Below, piece by piece: positions 27,075 to 35,948 of a DNA stretch of 47,259 nucleotides. The DNA is from an uncultured bacterium (GTDB taxonomy: Bacteria; Verrucomicrobiota; Lentisphaeria; Victivallales; UBA1829). Made by a program: the position numbers and the translations under genes. The DNA is taken from the NCBI GenBank assembly GCA_949297765.1, contig CASFTV010000007.1:1-47259 (forward strand), given 5' to 3'. Within the stretch, counting starts at the first letter, position 1. Every line of letters begins with the position of its first letter. The notes under the pieces are model-generated. The model was not told the DNA's origin and searched no databases. It was given only the letters and a program-made list of their open reading frames with translations.

Positions 27075-29195
27075 TCAGCGGGAGTTCAGCATTACGCTCT
27101 CCCCGCTCTTCAGCTCCACGGTCGTCACAGTTCCGGAGAACGGAACGCCGTTGCAGAGCCAGCCGCCGGGAACAGCGGGAAGATGCACCACCGAACGAAC
27201 GGGACGGGTCGCCGTCAGACGGATTTCCGTCCCCTCTTTTTCCTTCCGGCGCAGATCGGCCTTCAGTCCGCCGGGACAGAACAGGGAATCCACCCGGATC
27301 TCCTTCCAGGACTCGGGGCACCCGCTCATCAGATACAGTTCCCCGTCCAGCGCATAGGCGAACAGATCCTGAACAGCCGCAACCATTCCCATCCCGGCAT
27401 CCATCTGCATCAGTTCGCTGTTCACGGAAAACGACGAAAGCCCCGGAATTCCGGGATTGTGAAGCGTTCCGCCGCCCTTGTTGACGAACACCCGGTGCCA
27501 GAGTTCAATCACCAGTTCCGCCATATCCACATGTCCGAGCCGGTTGTGGATCATTGCGGCCCACGGCATGCTCCAGCCGGTCCAGAGCCCCATGCCCATC
27601 CGGACCCAGTGCTCCACGGAGTTGCGCAGAACCTCGCTCCACTCCGGATCGTCCGGACGGAGCGTGGCGAACGGGCAGATCCCCGCCAGATGAGAGTGGT
27701 GCCGGTGGCTCTCTTCCAGCGGAACGCCTTTCCAGAGGGCGATCTGCCGGCCGTCCCTGGAGTCGATCAGAGTCGCCTTCGGAAGCATGGCGCGGACCTT
27801 TTCCCATGCCGGGTTCACCGCTTCGCCGAGGATTCCCGCAACACGGATCAGATCGCTCGCCAGACGGTGAATTGCGGCAAGCTGGAAACTGGGATCCGCG
27901 CCCCATGCGTTCATTTCCGCTCCGCGGTATTCCGGAGAAACGCTCACCGGAAGCGTAAGTTTTCCGTCGTGCTCCTCCAGCATTGCAAGATAGACGTTCA
28001 TCACGCCGGACATGAAATCGAAGGCGAACGTGCGCAGGAACTCCCGGTCGCCGGTATAGTCATAATATTCGCACATCATCTGCGCCATCCAGGCGGAGCA
28101 GGCGTGGTCGATCGTCCCCGACCAGAAGGATCCCATGCAGACGCAGCGGTCGTCCACCGCATGCGGCATCATATATCCGTCGTCGATCCCGACAAAGAAC
28201 TTCGCATTGCGCCGCAGAACCGGCAGCCAGGACCGGATCATCCGGAACAGCGGTTCAAAATTCCCGCACAGTCCCGCCCGGTATGCCGGCCAGTAGCACA
28301 TCTGCACGTTGATGTTGAAATGGTAATCCCCCGACCAGGGAGGCAGTTTATGATCCTCGATCCAGGGGCCCTGCAGTCCGGCCGGAACTCCGTCGGGCGC
28401 CGTCATCGACTGAAAACGGAAAAGGCCGAGATAATAGCTCTCCTCCACAAGCGGATTTCCGCACCGGAGAGAAGGGATGGATTCCCAGAAATTCCGCCAG
28501 TACGTTCCGTTTTCCCGTTCCAGATCACTCCATGCGGGGAACTCTCCGGACGTTTCGTCTCCGCGGGAGAAGCGGCAGAACACGCCGTCTCCGCGCCGCT
28601 CAAAGAACAGGGAATAGGCGGGATCGGCCGGCATCGGCTGACGGAATCCGCGGTCGAAACGGTCCGGTTCGGCAAAAGAGATCTCCTTCAATTCCGGCGC
28701 AAGATCCCACGACGGAATCGCGCGGATCTCCCGGATATGCGGAGACCGGAACGCAAACACCCCTTTGGCGGACATGGAAAGACGCAGCTCCAGCGCCTCC
28801 CCTCCCCCGCAGAAACTGACCCGGACAAGTCCGTTTGACAGATCCAGCTCCACCTGCTCCAGCTCTTTGTCGAATGCGACGGCGATCCGTCCGAGCGGGA
28901 TCAGGGAAGGACGCTTCGGCATCCCCGGGACAGATTCCGTATCCGTCCGGAACAGCTCCTCCATCCGCTCCCGGTCACCGGCTTCCAGCGCGGCGCGGAT
29001 GGCCGGATAGTTCTGTTTTTCCGTCCACATCATCCCTCCCCGATGATCCCAGAGGGAGGAACAGCCGACGGAAAGATTCAACATATTCCCGGCCCCCCAG
29101 GCGGAAAGCCCGAGATATCCGTTCCCCAGCGTTGTCCCGCAATGAATGTGCGGAAGCGGAAACTGATGCGAAATGCGTGGAAATGAGTGCAACAT
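27075..29195 (-). CDS. GH95-like glycoside hydrolase (alpha-L-fucosidase/galactosidase type)
   Basis: This 706-residue protein matches the GH95 fold: an N-terminal beta-sandwich beginning with a GTTLGNGYLGLSAWG-type strand, then an (alpha/alpha)6 barrel. The barrel entrance has PAGLQGPW (271-278), LPPWSGDYHFNINVQM and CYWPA (300-304), equivalent to the GH95 PGLQGIWN...NINxQMNYWPAE block. HHSHLAGICPF lies near residue 490, equivalent to HRHxSHLxGLxPG. The Glu of the usual WPAE position is Tyr here (WPAY), so the active site may differ. No signal peptide; probably acts on imported oligosaccharides. An AAAGGAG site fixes the start. Confidence 0.78.
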   Translation of the reverse strand: MLHSFPRISHQFPLPHIHCGTTLGNGYLGLSAWGAGNMLNLSVGCSSLWDHRGGMMWTEKQNYPAIRAALEAGDRERMEELFRTDTESVPGMPKRPSLIPLGRIAVAFDKELEQVELDLSNGLVRVSFCGGGEALELRLSMSAKGVFAFRSPHIREIRAIPSWDLAPELKEISFAEPDRFDRGFRQPMPADPAYSLFFERRGDGVFCRFSRGDETSGEFPAWSDLERENGTYWRNFWESIPSLRCGNPLVEESYYLGLFRFQSMTAPDGVPAGLQGPWIEDHKLPPWSGDYHFNINVQMCYWPAYRAGLCGNFEPLFRMIRSWLPVLRRNAKFFVGIDDGYMMPHAVDDRCVCMGSFWSGTIDHACSAWMAQMMCEYYDYTGDREFLRTFAFDFMSGVMNVYLAMLEEHDGKLTLPVSVSPEYRGAEMNAWGADPSFQLAAIHRLASDLIRVAGILGEAVNPAWEKVRAMLPKATLIDSRDGRQIALWKGVPLEESHRHHSHLAGICPFATLRPDDPEWSEVLRNSVEHWVRMGMGLWTGWSMPWAAMIHNRLGHVDMAELVIELWHRVFVNKGGGTLHNPGIPGLSSFSVNSELMQMDAGMGMVAAVQDLFAYALDGELYLMSGCPESWKEIRVDSLFCPGGLKADLRRKEKEGTEIRLTATRPVRSVVHLPAVPGGWLCNGVPFSGTVTTVELKSGESVMLNSR

Positions 29196-29219
29196 GAACG
29201 GCTCCTTTCGTTTTTCTGT

Positions 29220-29248
29220 ACCATATCCCCGAAAAAAGACGATTGCAA
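29220..29248 (-). promoter_or_regulatory. Candidate promoter of the GH95-like gene
   Basis: On the minus strand -35 TTGCAA (29248-29243) and -10 TATGGT (29225-29220) are 17 bp apart, just upstream of the ribosome binding site at the GH95-like start. The gene could also be read through from the GH20-like gene 113 bp upstream. Confidence 0.45.
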
Positions 29249-29308
29249 CCGTTTTCTTTCATCCACATTTCATTTTCAAAATTTTCTACATGGGAAAGTG
29301 GAGATTCT

Positions 29309-31531
29309 TCATATTTTCGGAGCCGTTCCGCACAGAAGGCCCGTCATCCGTTCCAGATAGGCCTTCGGGGAATCGAACGCGATCTTCTCCAGCTCCTCCA
29401 CGGAGGCCCCGGCGGAGCAGGCGCGGAGTTCCTTCCGGAAATCGTTGCGGAGACGCACGAGCTCTTCTCTCAGATCGTTCAGGAGTTCGACCGACCCGGC
29501 GGCCGGAGTCATCCCCTGCGGCTTCTGAAGAAGGGTCACGGCGGCCAGCGCAACCACCAGCCGGTCCGTGATCCGGAACTCCAGACGCAGAAGTTCCTTC
29601 TCCGGATGCGGATTGGCAAAATGCCAGCAGTGCAGTCCAAGCCGGTGATGCGGATTCTCCTTCCGGCATTCCACGTTGGTAAATGCGATCCGCAGCTCCC
29701 CGCTGTCTTCAATGTTCCACCAGTTGTCCAGATTGTTCCGCAGGACCAGCGGAAGCGAAACGGACGAGTCCCGGTAATGAAGAACACATTCGCCGACCTC
29801 CGGCCCGCGCGCAACGGATCCCACCAGCGACTGAATCACAAAAAGATCCCCCGGATGTTTCTGTTTTCCAACGTCCAGAACAATTCTGTCCGGCGTCGTC
29901 TGCCCGGGGAAAGCTCCGTAGACCGCCAGAGAGTCTTTCAGCTCAAACGGAATCCCCGACCAGATGAAACGGCCCTGCGGCAGGAAATCCAGCCGGCCGA
30001 TCGTGAAGCGGCATTCCTCTCCGCCGATCCGGAAATCCGTCGTGGAATTCGCCGCCCGGTCGATCGACAGCATCTCAAAGGCGGAATCCGGAAACAGCGT
30101 CCGGTCGCCGAAAAGGGTCTGAAGCCGGTAGTCCAGAGCGGCTTTTCTTCCGAACAGCGCAAAACGGCCCTCCGCGGCCGCAGGTTTCTCCCAATAGCGC
30201 AGGGGCGCAATCATGGGTCCCTGATTGTCCATCTGCCGGTAGACCTCTCCACAGGAAGGAGAATCGCCCATCTTCTCCGCCAGACGGCGGTAGAACGAAT
30301 CGCGGTTTTCCTGTTCGGCGCGGACATTCCATCCCGCCGCGCCGAGCATGGCCAGTCCGCAGATCCGCCAGGGATACAGCGTGATCGGACTCGTCAGGCT
30401 GTCGGCGGACGCCCAGTAGGTTCCCATCACCGCGCCGGTTCCCTCCTCCGCAGCCGCTCCAGCGTGCGCCAGCATGTTGTCCGACGAGTTGATGTTTCCC
30501 GCGCCGAACGTCCGATATCCGTGTTCCCGCAGCCAGAGCAGATGAGGGAAGCCGAACACGGTCCGGGTCGCAGCATCCGCCTTCAGAAAAGCGGCGTAGC
30601 GGGAGTTCTCCGCCGCCGCCCCGTATGACACTTCATGAATCCCTATGACCGCGGAGGAGGAGCGGACCGCCCGCGGCGAATACTCCCAGTCCACGGCAAT
30701 GCAGTTTTTCCGGATCCGCGGACGGTCGTGCGTCCAGAAGAAATCCGCCCAGAACAGCGGAGTTTTTCCGCAGGCGTTGACCTCGTCGATCGCGGCTTCC
30801 AGATAGTCTCCGTAAAGGCCTTCGATTCCCGACTCCCGCACCTTCGCCGCACATGCGGGGCAGTGCCCCAGAAGCCGCGCCTCGTCTCCGCCGATGTGGA
30901 TATACCGGCTCTCCGGATGCGCCGCCACAATCTCCTTCAGCATCGAGCGGAACAGCTCGAACGTCCGCGGATTCAGCGGGCATCCCTGAGAAACATTCTC
31001 CCGGCTCTCGCGGATTTCCGCAAACTCCTCGTGACGGAGAATATATTCCCAGTGACTGAAACACTGCACAAGCGGAATGAGTTCGACCCGGTTCTCCCGC
31101 GCGGTCCTCACGATTTCCGCAATCTGATCCGCGGAAAATGCTCCGGGAACCGCGATCCGGTCGGTAAAGCGATAGGGAAACTTGTCCTCGTACTCCAGCA
31201 GACACGCATTGATCCTCAGATCGGCAAACAGCGGAAAGAGACTCAGAAGATAATCAAAATTCCAGTCGATGCGTTTCAGGTCGATCATGGCGATCCGGAG
31301 CGGGATATCGGCCCAGTCGTGAATCCTGCCGATCCGGCCGGCCGGCAGATCACGCAGGGTTTTCGCGGCGTAGAAAAATCCGGATTCCGATCCGCTGCGA
31401 ATCAGCGTCTTCTCCTCCGTCATCACGATTTCATATTCATCCGGCCGATCCATTCCGGTGAGTTCCCGGCATACGACGGAAGAACGGCGGCCCTCTTTCA
31501 AATCAATCAAATGCGGATATGGCAACATCAT
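29309..31531 (-). CDS. GH20-like beta-N-acetylhexosaminidase
   Basis: With the start at 31531 the protein has 740 residues. An N-terminal GH20b-like domain is followed by a TIM barrel with the Asp-Glu pair in HIGGDEARLLG (Asp216, Glu217). There Glu is the acid/base and Asp helps the substrate N-acetyl group act as nucleophile. Upstream barrel elements IPLVQCFSHWEYIL and a WADFFW strand also fit. Enzymes of this type remove terminal GlcNAc or GalNAc from mucins, glycolipids or chitin. No signal peptide, so likely cytosolic. The start is set by AGGAGAG; a second ATG follows at once, and the open frame extends 22 codons further. C-terminal part (about 500-740) is not recognised. It lies 46 bp after the phosphatase gene. 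Confidence 0.85.
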   Translation of the reverse strand: MMLPYPHLIDLKEGRRSSVVCRELTGMDRPDEYEIVMTEEKTLIRSGSESGFFYAAKTLRDLPAGRIGRIHDWADIPLRIAMIDLKRIDWNFDYLLSLFPLFADLRINACLLEYEDKFPYRFTDRIAVPGAFSADQIAEIVRTARENRVELIPLVQCFSHWEYILRHEEFAEIRESRENVSQGCPLNPRTFELFRSMLKEIVAAHPESRYIHIGGDEARLLGHCPACAAKVRESGIEGLYGDYLEAAIDEVNACGKTPLFWADFFWTHDRPRIRKNCIAVDWEYSPRAVRSSSAVIGIHEVSYGAAAENSRYAAFLKADAATRTVFGFPHLLWLREHGYRTFGAGNINSSDNMLAHAGAAAEEGTGAVMGTYWASADSLTSPITLYPWRICGLAMLGAAGWNVRAEQENRDSFYRRLAEKMGDSPSCGEVYRQMDNQGPMIAPLRYWEKPAAAEGRFALFGRKAALDYRLQTLFGDRTLFPDSAFEMLSIDRAANSTTDFRIGGEECRFTIGRLDFLPQGRFIWSGIPFELKDSLAVYGAFPGQTTPDRIVLDVGKQKHPGDLFVIQSLVGSVARGPEVGECVLHYRDSSVSLPLVLRNNLDNWWNIEDSGELRIAFTNVECRKENPHHRLGLHCWHFANPHPEKELLRLEFRITDRLVVALAAVTLLQKPQGMTPAAGSVELLNDLREELVRLRNDFRKELRACSAGASVEELEKIAFDSPKAYLERMTGLLCGTAPKI

Positions 31532-31577
31532 TTCTCTCCTGTTTTCTGTTTTCCTGCCGGCCGCCACTCTGTATTTT

Positions 31578-33509
31578 TTAGAGAATCCTGGCCTCAAAGA
31601 TCAGCATTGTAATATCGTCGGACTGCGGGACTCCTTCGGTGAAGGTCTCCAGGCGCCCCATCATGACCCGCAGCTTGTCGTTCAGAGGTTTCAATACAAA
31701 ATCCGCGGAATTGAGCGTTTCAAGCAGCCGTTTTTCTCCGAAGAGTTCATGGCGGCCGTTGACGGCTTCGGTCACGCCGTCGGTATAGCAGAAGATGCGG
31801 TCGCTCCGGGAGAGCTTGATCTTCTGAGTGCGGTAGCTCTTCCCGGGCAGAATTCCAAGAGCCGATCCCGGATCAACGGGAAGATAATCGTATTTTCCCC
31901 GGTTGCGCCGGATGAACGGCGGATTGTGGCCGCCGTTCACATACTCCAGAGTCCCGGTCTTCAGGTTGTACACAGCGAAGAAGAGGGTCACGAACATGCA
32001 GGCGTCGTTGTGTTCGCAGAGGCGGTCGTTGGAGCGCGCCATGATTTCATCCGGCGGACAGCCGCTCAGCGCATAGTTTTTCAGAATGGTCCGGGCGCGC
32101 ATCATGAACAGCGCGGCGGGAACCCCTTTTCCGGAGACGTCGGCGATCAGAAACGCAACCTTCTCGCTGCCGATCCGGAAGAAGTCGTAGAAATCTCCTC
32201 CGACCTCCTTCGCCGAGTGGGTCTCGGCGCAGAGATCAAACGACTCCAGCAGTTCGGGGAACGGCGGGAACGTGCACGGCAGAATGTTGTGCTGAATCCG
32301 GGAAGCGAGTTCCAGTTCGCTGCTGATCCGTTCCCGTTCGGCGGTTTCGCGGGTGTAGCGCTCCACATATTCCTTGAGGTTGTCGGACATCTTGTTGAAG
32401 GTCTTTGCAAGGAGACCGATCTCATCCTGGCGGTCCTCGGAGACCTTCACATCCAGATTTCCCTGTCCGAGACGGACCACTTCACGGATCAGCTTCTTGA
32501 TCGGCGCGTTGACAAACCGGGAGACCATATAATACGCTCCATACAGCATCATCAGCGAAAAGAGGACAAACAGCGTGATGAAAATCCGGTTGCTCAGCTC
32601 GATCAGCGAAAAGATCTCGTCCGCCGGCACCTGCACGGAAAGCAGCATGCCGTTGTTGAGGCGGCGCGAGAACGCATAAAACTCCGCTCCGTTGATGCGG
32701 AAACGCTGCTCCAGGACCTCCATCTTGGATGCTCTGGAAATACTGGAATACCACGGAATCATATCCAGCGGACGGCCGGTCATGCTTTCCGTTTTTTCCG
32801 GTGCGAAGGTGTTGGCCAGCACGCAGTTGTACGCGGGATCGCAGAGCAGGACAAACGAATGGGGAGTCGGACGGATCTTGGCAAGTTCATTGATGACGGT
32901 CTGGACCCTCCAGTCAAGCGTTGCCAGTCCGACAAAAACGTTGTTCTGGCTGTAGATCGGAGCGGAAACCGTAATCATCAGGGCTTTCGTCCCCTCCGAA
33001 TCGTAATACGGCGGCGACCAGTGAAGCTGATAGCGCCGCAGCGCGGAGCTCTTTCCCAGACGGTACCAGATCTGATTGGGATAGTCGTACGACGAAGAGT
33101 TCATTTCCGGATCGTAGACCAGTTTCCGCTCCGGCGAATAATGCACATAGAAGCTCACATGCCTCCTGCGGGGATTGAACACGAACGGCTCAAACCAGAT
33201 TCCACCGCCCGAGGCAAGCACAAAATTCGGCATCAGCTCCAGCAGGATTCTTTTGCCGTGAGCGTCGTTGTGGCGGGCATAGGAGTAATAGGCGCGGCCG
33301 GCGTTTGCAAGCCCCACCGCCTCCTGCTCCATCACGGAAATCGAACGGTTGAGGCGCTCACTCTCAAACTGCACGCGGGAAACCAGCGCTTCCAGACGGA
33401 GTCGCTTGTAATTGGCGGTCGTAATCAGGGAGTAAATGCTGAATGCGAGGCAGAGAATCAGCAGAAACGAAATGACAATGACCAGAATTTTTCCCCGTAT
33501 CGAATGCAT
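31578..33509 (-). CDS. Membrane sensor with Cache-like, HAMP and SpoIIE/PP2C phosphatase domains (RsbU-type)
   Basis: With the chosen start the protein has 643 residues: transmembrane helix 1 (about 5-27), a large extracytoplasmic sensor resembling dCache (about 30-295, with MITVSAPIYSQNNVFVGLATLDW near the end), helix 2 (about 300-325), HAMP (about 325-378), and a PP2C phosphatase (about 410-640). The phosphatase motifs include ASRIQHNILP, EVGGDFYDFF, ADVSGKGVPAALFM and CYTDGVTEAV, with the metal-binding aspartates present. Such proteins dephosphorylate anti-anti-sigma factors in partner-switching pathways; no partner gene is in the window. The frame reaches 33608, but a promoter between the two Met codons favours 33509. 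Confidence 0.88.
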   Translation of the reverse strand: MHSIRGKILVIVISFLLILCLAFSIYSLITTANYKRLRLEALVSRVQFESERLNRSISVMEQEAVGLANAGRAYYSYARHNDAHGKRILLELMPNFVLASGGGIWFEPFVFNPRRRHVSFYVHYSPERKLVYDPEMNSSSYDYPNQIWYRLGKSSALRRYQLHWSPPYYDSEGTKALMITVSAPIYSQNNVFVGLATLDWRVQTVINELAKIRPTPHSFVLLCDPAYNCVLANTFAPEKTESMTGRPLDMIPWYSSISRASKMEVLEQRFRINGAEFYAFSRRLNNGMLLSVQVPADEIFSLIELSNRIFITLFVLFSLMMLYGAYYMVSRFVNAPIKKLIREVVRLGQGNLDVKVSEDRQDEIGLLAKTFNKMSDNLKEYVERYTRETAERERISSELELASRIQHNILPCTFPPFPELLESFDLCAETHSAKEVGGDFYDFFRIGSEKVAFLIADVSGKGVPAALFMMRARTILKNYALSGCPPDEIMARSNDRLCEHNDACMFVTLFFAVYNLKTGTLEYVNGGHNPPFIRRNRGKYDYLPVDPGSALGILPGKSYRTQKIKLSRSDRIFCYTDGVTEAVNGRHELFGEKRLLETLNSADFVLKPLNDKLRVMMGRLETFTEGVPQSDDITMLIFEARIL

Positions 33510-33541
33510 GCCCCGCTTTCCGTTTTTTTGAATGTCAGGAA

Positions 33542-33569
33542 ACAATACCGCCAAAAGGGAAATAATCAA
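33542..33569 (-). promoter_or_regulatory. Candidate promoter of the SpoIIE phosphatase gene
   Basis: On the minus strand -35 TTGATT (33569-33564) and -10 TATTGT (33547-33542) are 16 bp apart. The predicted start of transcription falls between the two possible start codons, supporting translation from 33509. Confidence 0.4.
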
Positions 33570-33588
33570 GAAGAAAGGCGAAAATATT

Positions 33589-33616
33589 TTGCAATTCCGG
33601 ATTTTCATGGTATATT
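33589..33616 (+). promoter_or_regulatory. guaA promoter
   Basis: -35 TTGCAA (33589-33594) and -10 TATATT (33611-33616) are spaced by 16 bp, with an extended TG element just before the -10. The leader would be about 35 nt. No purine-riboswitch-sized leader exists. Confidence 0.5.
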
Positions 33617-33658
33617 TTATCCAATAAACTTCACTCTTTTTTAGACGGGAAACAAGCG

Positions 33659-35203
33659 ATGGCTACAAATGAAACAATCCTTGTCCTGGACTTCGGTTCA
33701 CAATACAGCCAGCTGATTGCGAGACGAATCCGTGAATGCAAGGTATACAGCCGGATCATCCCCTTCAACACATCGGTGGAGGAGATCCGGGCGGAAGCGC
33801 CGATGGGCATCATCCTGAGCGGAGGGCCTGCGAGCGTCTATCAGGAACACGCACCGAAATGCGATCCGGAAATTTTCAATCTCGGCATCCCGATTCTCGG
33901 CATCTGCTACGGACTCCAGCTGACGGTGGCGACTCTGGGAGGAACCGTCTCCCGCGGACAGGCCAGGGAATACGGAAAGGCGGAAATCGAAATCACAAAG
34001 GAATCCGAACTGCTGGACGGACTCCCCTCGCCGCTCCAGGTCTGGATGTCGCACGGGGACAAAGTCACGGCGCTTCCCGAAGGATTCGTCGCCACCGCCC
34101 GGACGGAAAACACGGAATATGCGGCCGTCCGCCATACGGGGAAAAAGATTTACGGCATTCAGTTCCATCCGGAAGTGGTCCACACCCATCGCGGAACGGA
34201 GATCATCCGCAACTTCGCGCTCCGGATCTGCGGATGCTCGGGCTCCTGGACAATGGAATCCTTCATCGAACGCAGCATCCGCGAAATCCGCGAAACGACA
34301 CAGGATCAGCGGGTGATTCTCGGGCTCAGCGGCGGCGTGGACTCCTCCGTGGCAGCCGCCCTGATCCACAAGGCGATCGGCGATCAACTCACCTGTATTT
34401 TCGTCAACAACGGACTCCTCCGGAAAAATGAGGCGGAACGGGTGCAGGAGCTGTTCGCCGGATCGTTCAAGATGCATCTGGTCTGCATCGACGCGACCCG
34501 CCGCTTCCTCGACAAGCTCGCCGGCGTGACCGAACCGGAAAAGAAACGCAAAATCATCGGGCATGAATTTGTCAGCGTGTTCGAAGAGGCCGCGCGGCAG
34601 ATTCCGGATGTCCGGTTTCTCGCACAGGGAACCACCTATCCGGACGTCATCGAAAGCGTCCCGATCGACGGGAACCCGAGCGCGATGATCAAAAGCCATC
34701 ACAACGTCGGCGGACTGCCGGAAAAGATGAATCTCAAGCTGCTGGAGCCGCTGAACCGTCTGTTCAAAGACGAGGTCCGGGAGGTCGGAAAAAAGCTGGG
34801 ACTGCCCGATGAAATGATCTACCGCCAGCCCTTCCCGGGACCCGGACTGGCGGTCCGAATGGTCGGAACGGTCAATCAGAAGGATCTTGACACGCTCCGG
34901 GAAGCGGATGTCATCATCGTCGACGAAATGAAGAAGGCCGGTCTCTACTACAAGATCTGGCAGGCGTTCGCCGTGTTCATTCCGGTCAAGACGGTCGGCG
35001 TGATGGGCGATGAACGAACCTACGACAATGTGATCGCCGTGCGCGCGGTGGAAAGCCGCGACGGCATGACTGCGGACTGGGTCCGCCTGCCCTACGAACT
35101 CATGGAACGCATTTCGACCCGCATCATCAACGAGGTCAACGGAGTCAACCGCGTCGTCTACGACATCACATCGAAGCCGCCCGGAACCATTGAATGGGAA
35201 TGA
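33659..35203 (+). CDS. guaA: GMP synthase (glutamine-hydrolysing)
   Basis: This 514-residue enzyme converts XMP to GMP using glutamine and ATP. The class I amidotransferase domain (about 1-190) has the nucleophile in GICYGLQL (Cys83) and the His-Glu pair in QFHPEVVHT. The ATP pyrophosphatase domain has the P-loop [14 protein letters not shown] (about 220-233). The dimerisation domain ends in [14 protein letters not shown], the conserved C-terminus. Length and order are standard. rsmD follows after 9 bp, so both are likely on one transcript. Confidence 0.97.
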   Translation: MATNETILVLDFGSQYSQLIARRIRECKVYSRIIPFNTSVEEIRAEAPMGIILSGGPASVYQEHAPKCDPEIFNLGIPILGICYGLQLTVATLGGTVSRGQAREYGKAEIEITKESELLDGLPSPLQVWMSHGDKVTALPEGFVATARTENTEYAAVRHTGKKIYGIQFHPEVVHTHRGTEIIRNFALRICGCSGSWTMESFIERSIREIRETTQDQRVILGLSGGVDSSVAAALIHKAIGDQLTCIFVNNGLLRKNEAERVQELFAGSFKMHLVCIDATRRFLDKLAGVTEPEKKRKIIGHEFVSVFEEAARQIPDVRFLAQGTTYPDVIESVPIDGNPSAMIKSHHNVGGLPEKMNLKLLEPLNRLFKDEVREVGKKLGLPDEMIYRQPFPGPGLAVRMVGTVNQKDLDTLREADVIIVDEMKKAGLYYKIWQAFAVFIPVKTVGVMGDERTYDNVIAVRAVESRDGMTADWVRLPYELMERISTRIINEVNGVNRVVYDITSKPPGTIEWE

Positions 35204-35212
35204 CGGAGTAAT

Positions 35213-35776
35213 ATGGAAATTGTCTCGGGAATTCTGCACGGAATGCCGCTGAAAGTTCCCCCGGGGACTGCCGCCCGGCCGACCGCGGTCCGTGCACGGG
35301 AGGCTCTTTTCGCGAGTCTCGGACCGCTGGACGGAACGGCCGTCGCCGATCTGTTCGCAGGAACGGGAGCGCTCGGACTGGAAGCGGCGAGCCGGGGAGC
35401 CGCATCCGTCCTGTTTGTCGATGCGTCCCGGAGTTCATGCAACGCAATCCGGGCAAACTGCGCAAAAGCGGAAACCATCCGCGGGGATTTCCAGTTCGAG
35501 ATCCTTGCCGGAGAGCTTCCGGGATGTGCAAAACGACTTTCCGTCCATCCGCAGCCCGGCCTGATTCTTGCCGATCCGCCTTATGCGGAGTCGGCGGAAC
35601 TGCTGGCGAAGCTGCTGGCGGATCCTGATTTTTCCCGCTGGAGTTCGAACGCTCTGCTGATCTGGGAAACCGCGGCCGACCGAGGCGGACTTCGCCCGCC
35701 GCCCGCTCACTGGAGACTGGAAACGGTCCGTAATTTCGGCGGAGCGAAATTTCTTTATCTGCGCCGGAACAGCTGA
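35213..35776 (+). CDS. rsmD: 16S rRNA (guanine966-N2)-methyltransferase RsmD family
   Basis: This 187-residue Rossmann-fold methyltransferase has the RsmD N-terminal pattern (VSGILHGMPLKVPPG, then ARPTAVRAREALFASL). The SAM-binding motif I is DLFAGTGALGLEAASRGA (about 46-63), and the catalytic motif IV is ADPPY (about 124-128). RsmD methylates G966 of 16S rRNA in the 30S subunit. Length is typical (180-200). A GGAG-containing site (ACGGAGTAAT) precedes the ATG, 9 bp after guaA. Confidence 0.9.
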   Translation: MEIVSGILHGMPLKVPPGTAARPTAVRAREALFASLGPLDGTAVADLFAGTGALGLEAASRGAASVLFVDASRSSCNAIRANCAKAETIRGDFQFEILAGELPGCAKRLSVHPQPGLILADPPYAESAELLAKLLADPDFSRWSSNALLIWETAADRGGLRPPPAHWRLETVRNFGGAKFLYLRRNS

Positions 35777-35836
35777 CCGCCCGGGAGATGCGGCGCTCTC
35801 TTCCTCCGGACGGGAAACGCATCCGGAACAGCTTGC

Positions 35837-35853
35837 TCTCCCCTTCGGGGAGA
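35837..35853 (+). terminator. Hairpin after rsmD
   Basis: A 7-bp stem (TCTCCCC 35837-35843, GGGGAGA 35847-35853) with a TTC loop lies about 60 bp past the rsmD stop. The following bases (attgtcg) are not a clear T-run, so this is a weak intrinsic terminator at best. Confidence 0.4.
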
Positions 35854-35890
35854 ATTGTCGAAAATAAGCGTTTTTTCTCTGCAGAAAAGG

Positions 35891-35919
35891 TTGCGGAAAC
35901 GAAGTTCGGGGTGTATAGT
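35891..35919 (+). promoter_or_regulatory. gyrA promoter
   Basis: -35 TTGCGG (35891-35896) and -10 TATAGT (35914-35919) are separated by 17 bp, with a leader of about 22 nt to the gyrA start. This fits a separate transcription unit from guaA-rsmD. Confidence 0.5.
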
Positions 35920-35948
35920 ACCCGGATTAACAACGGGGATTTCCAATT

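Noticed and set aside
33510-33608. Longer start for the SpoIIE phosphatase
   Set aside because: A good promoter lies between the two Met codons and the added hydrophobic segment would make an odd second N-terminal helix; not fully excluded.
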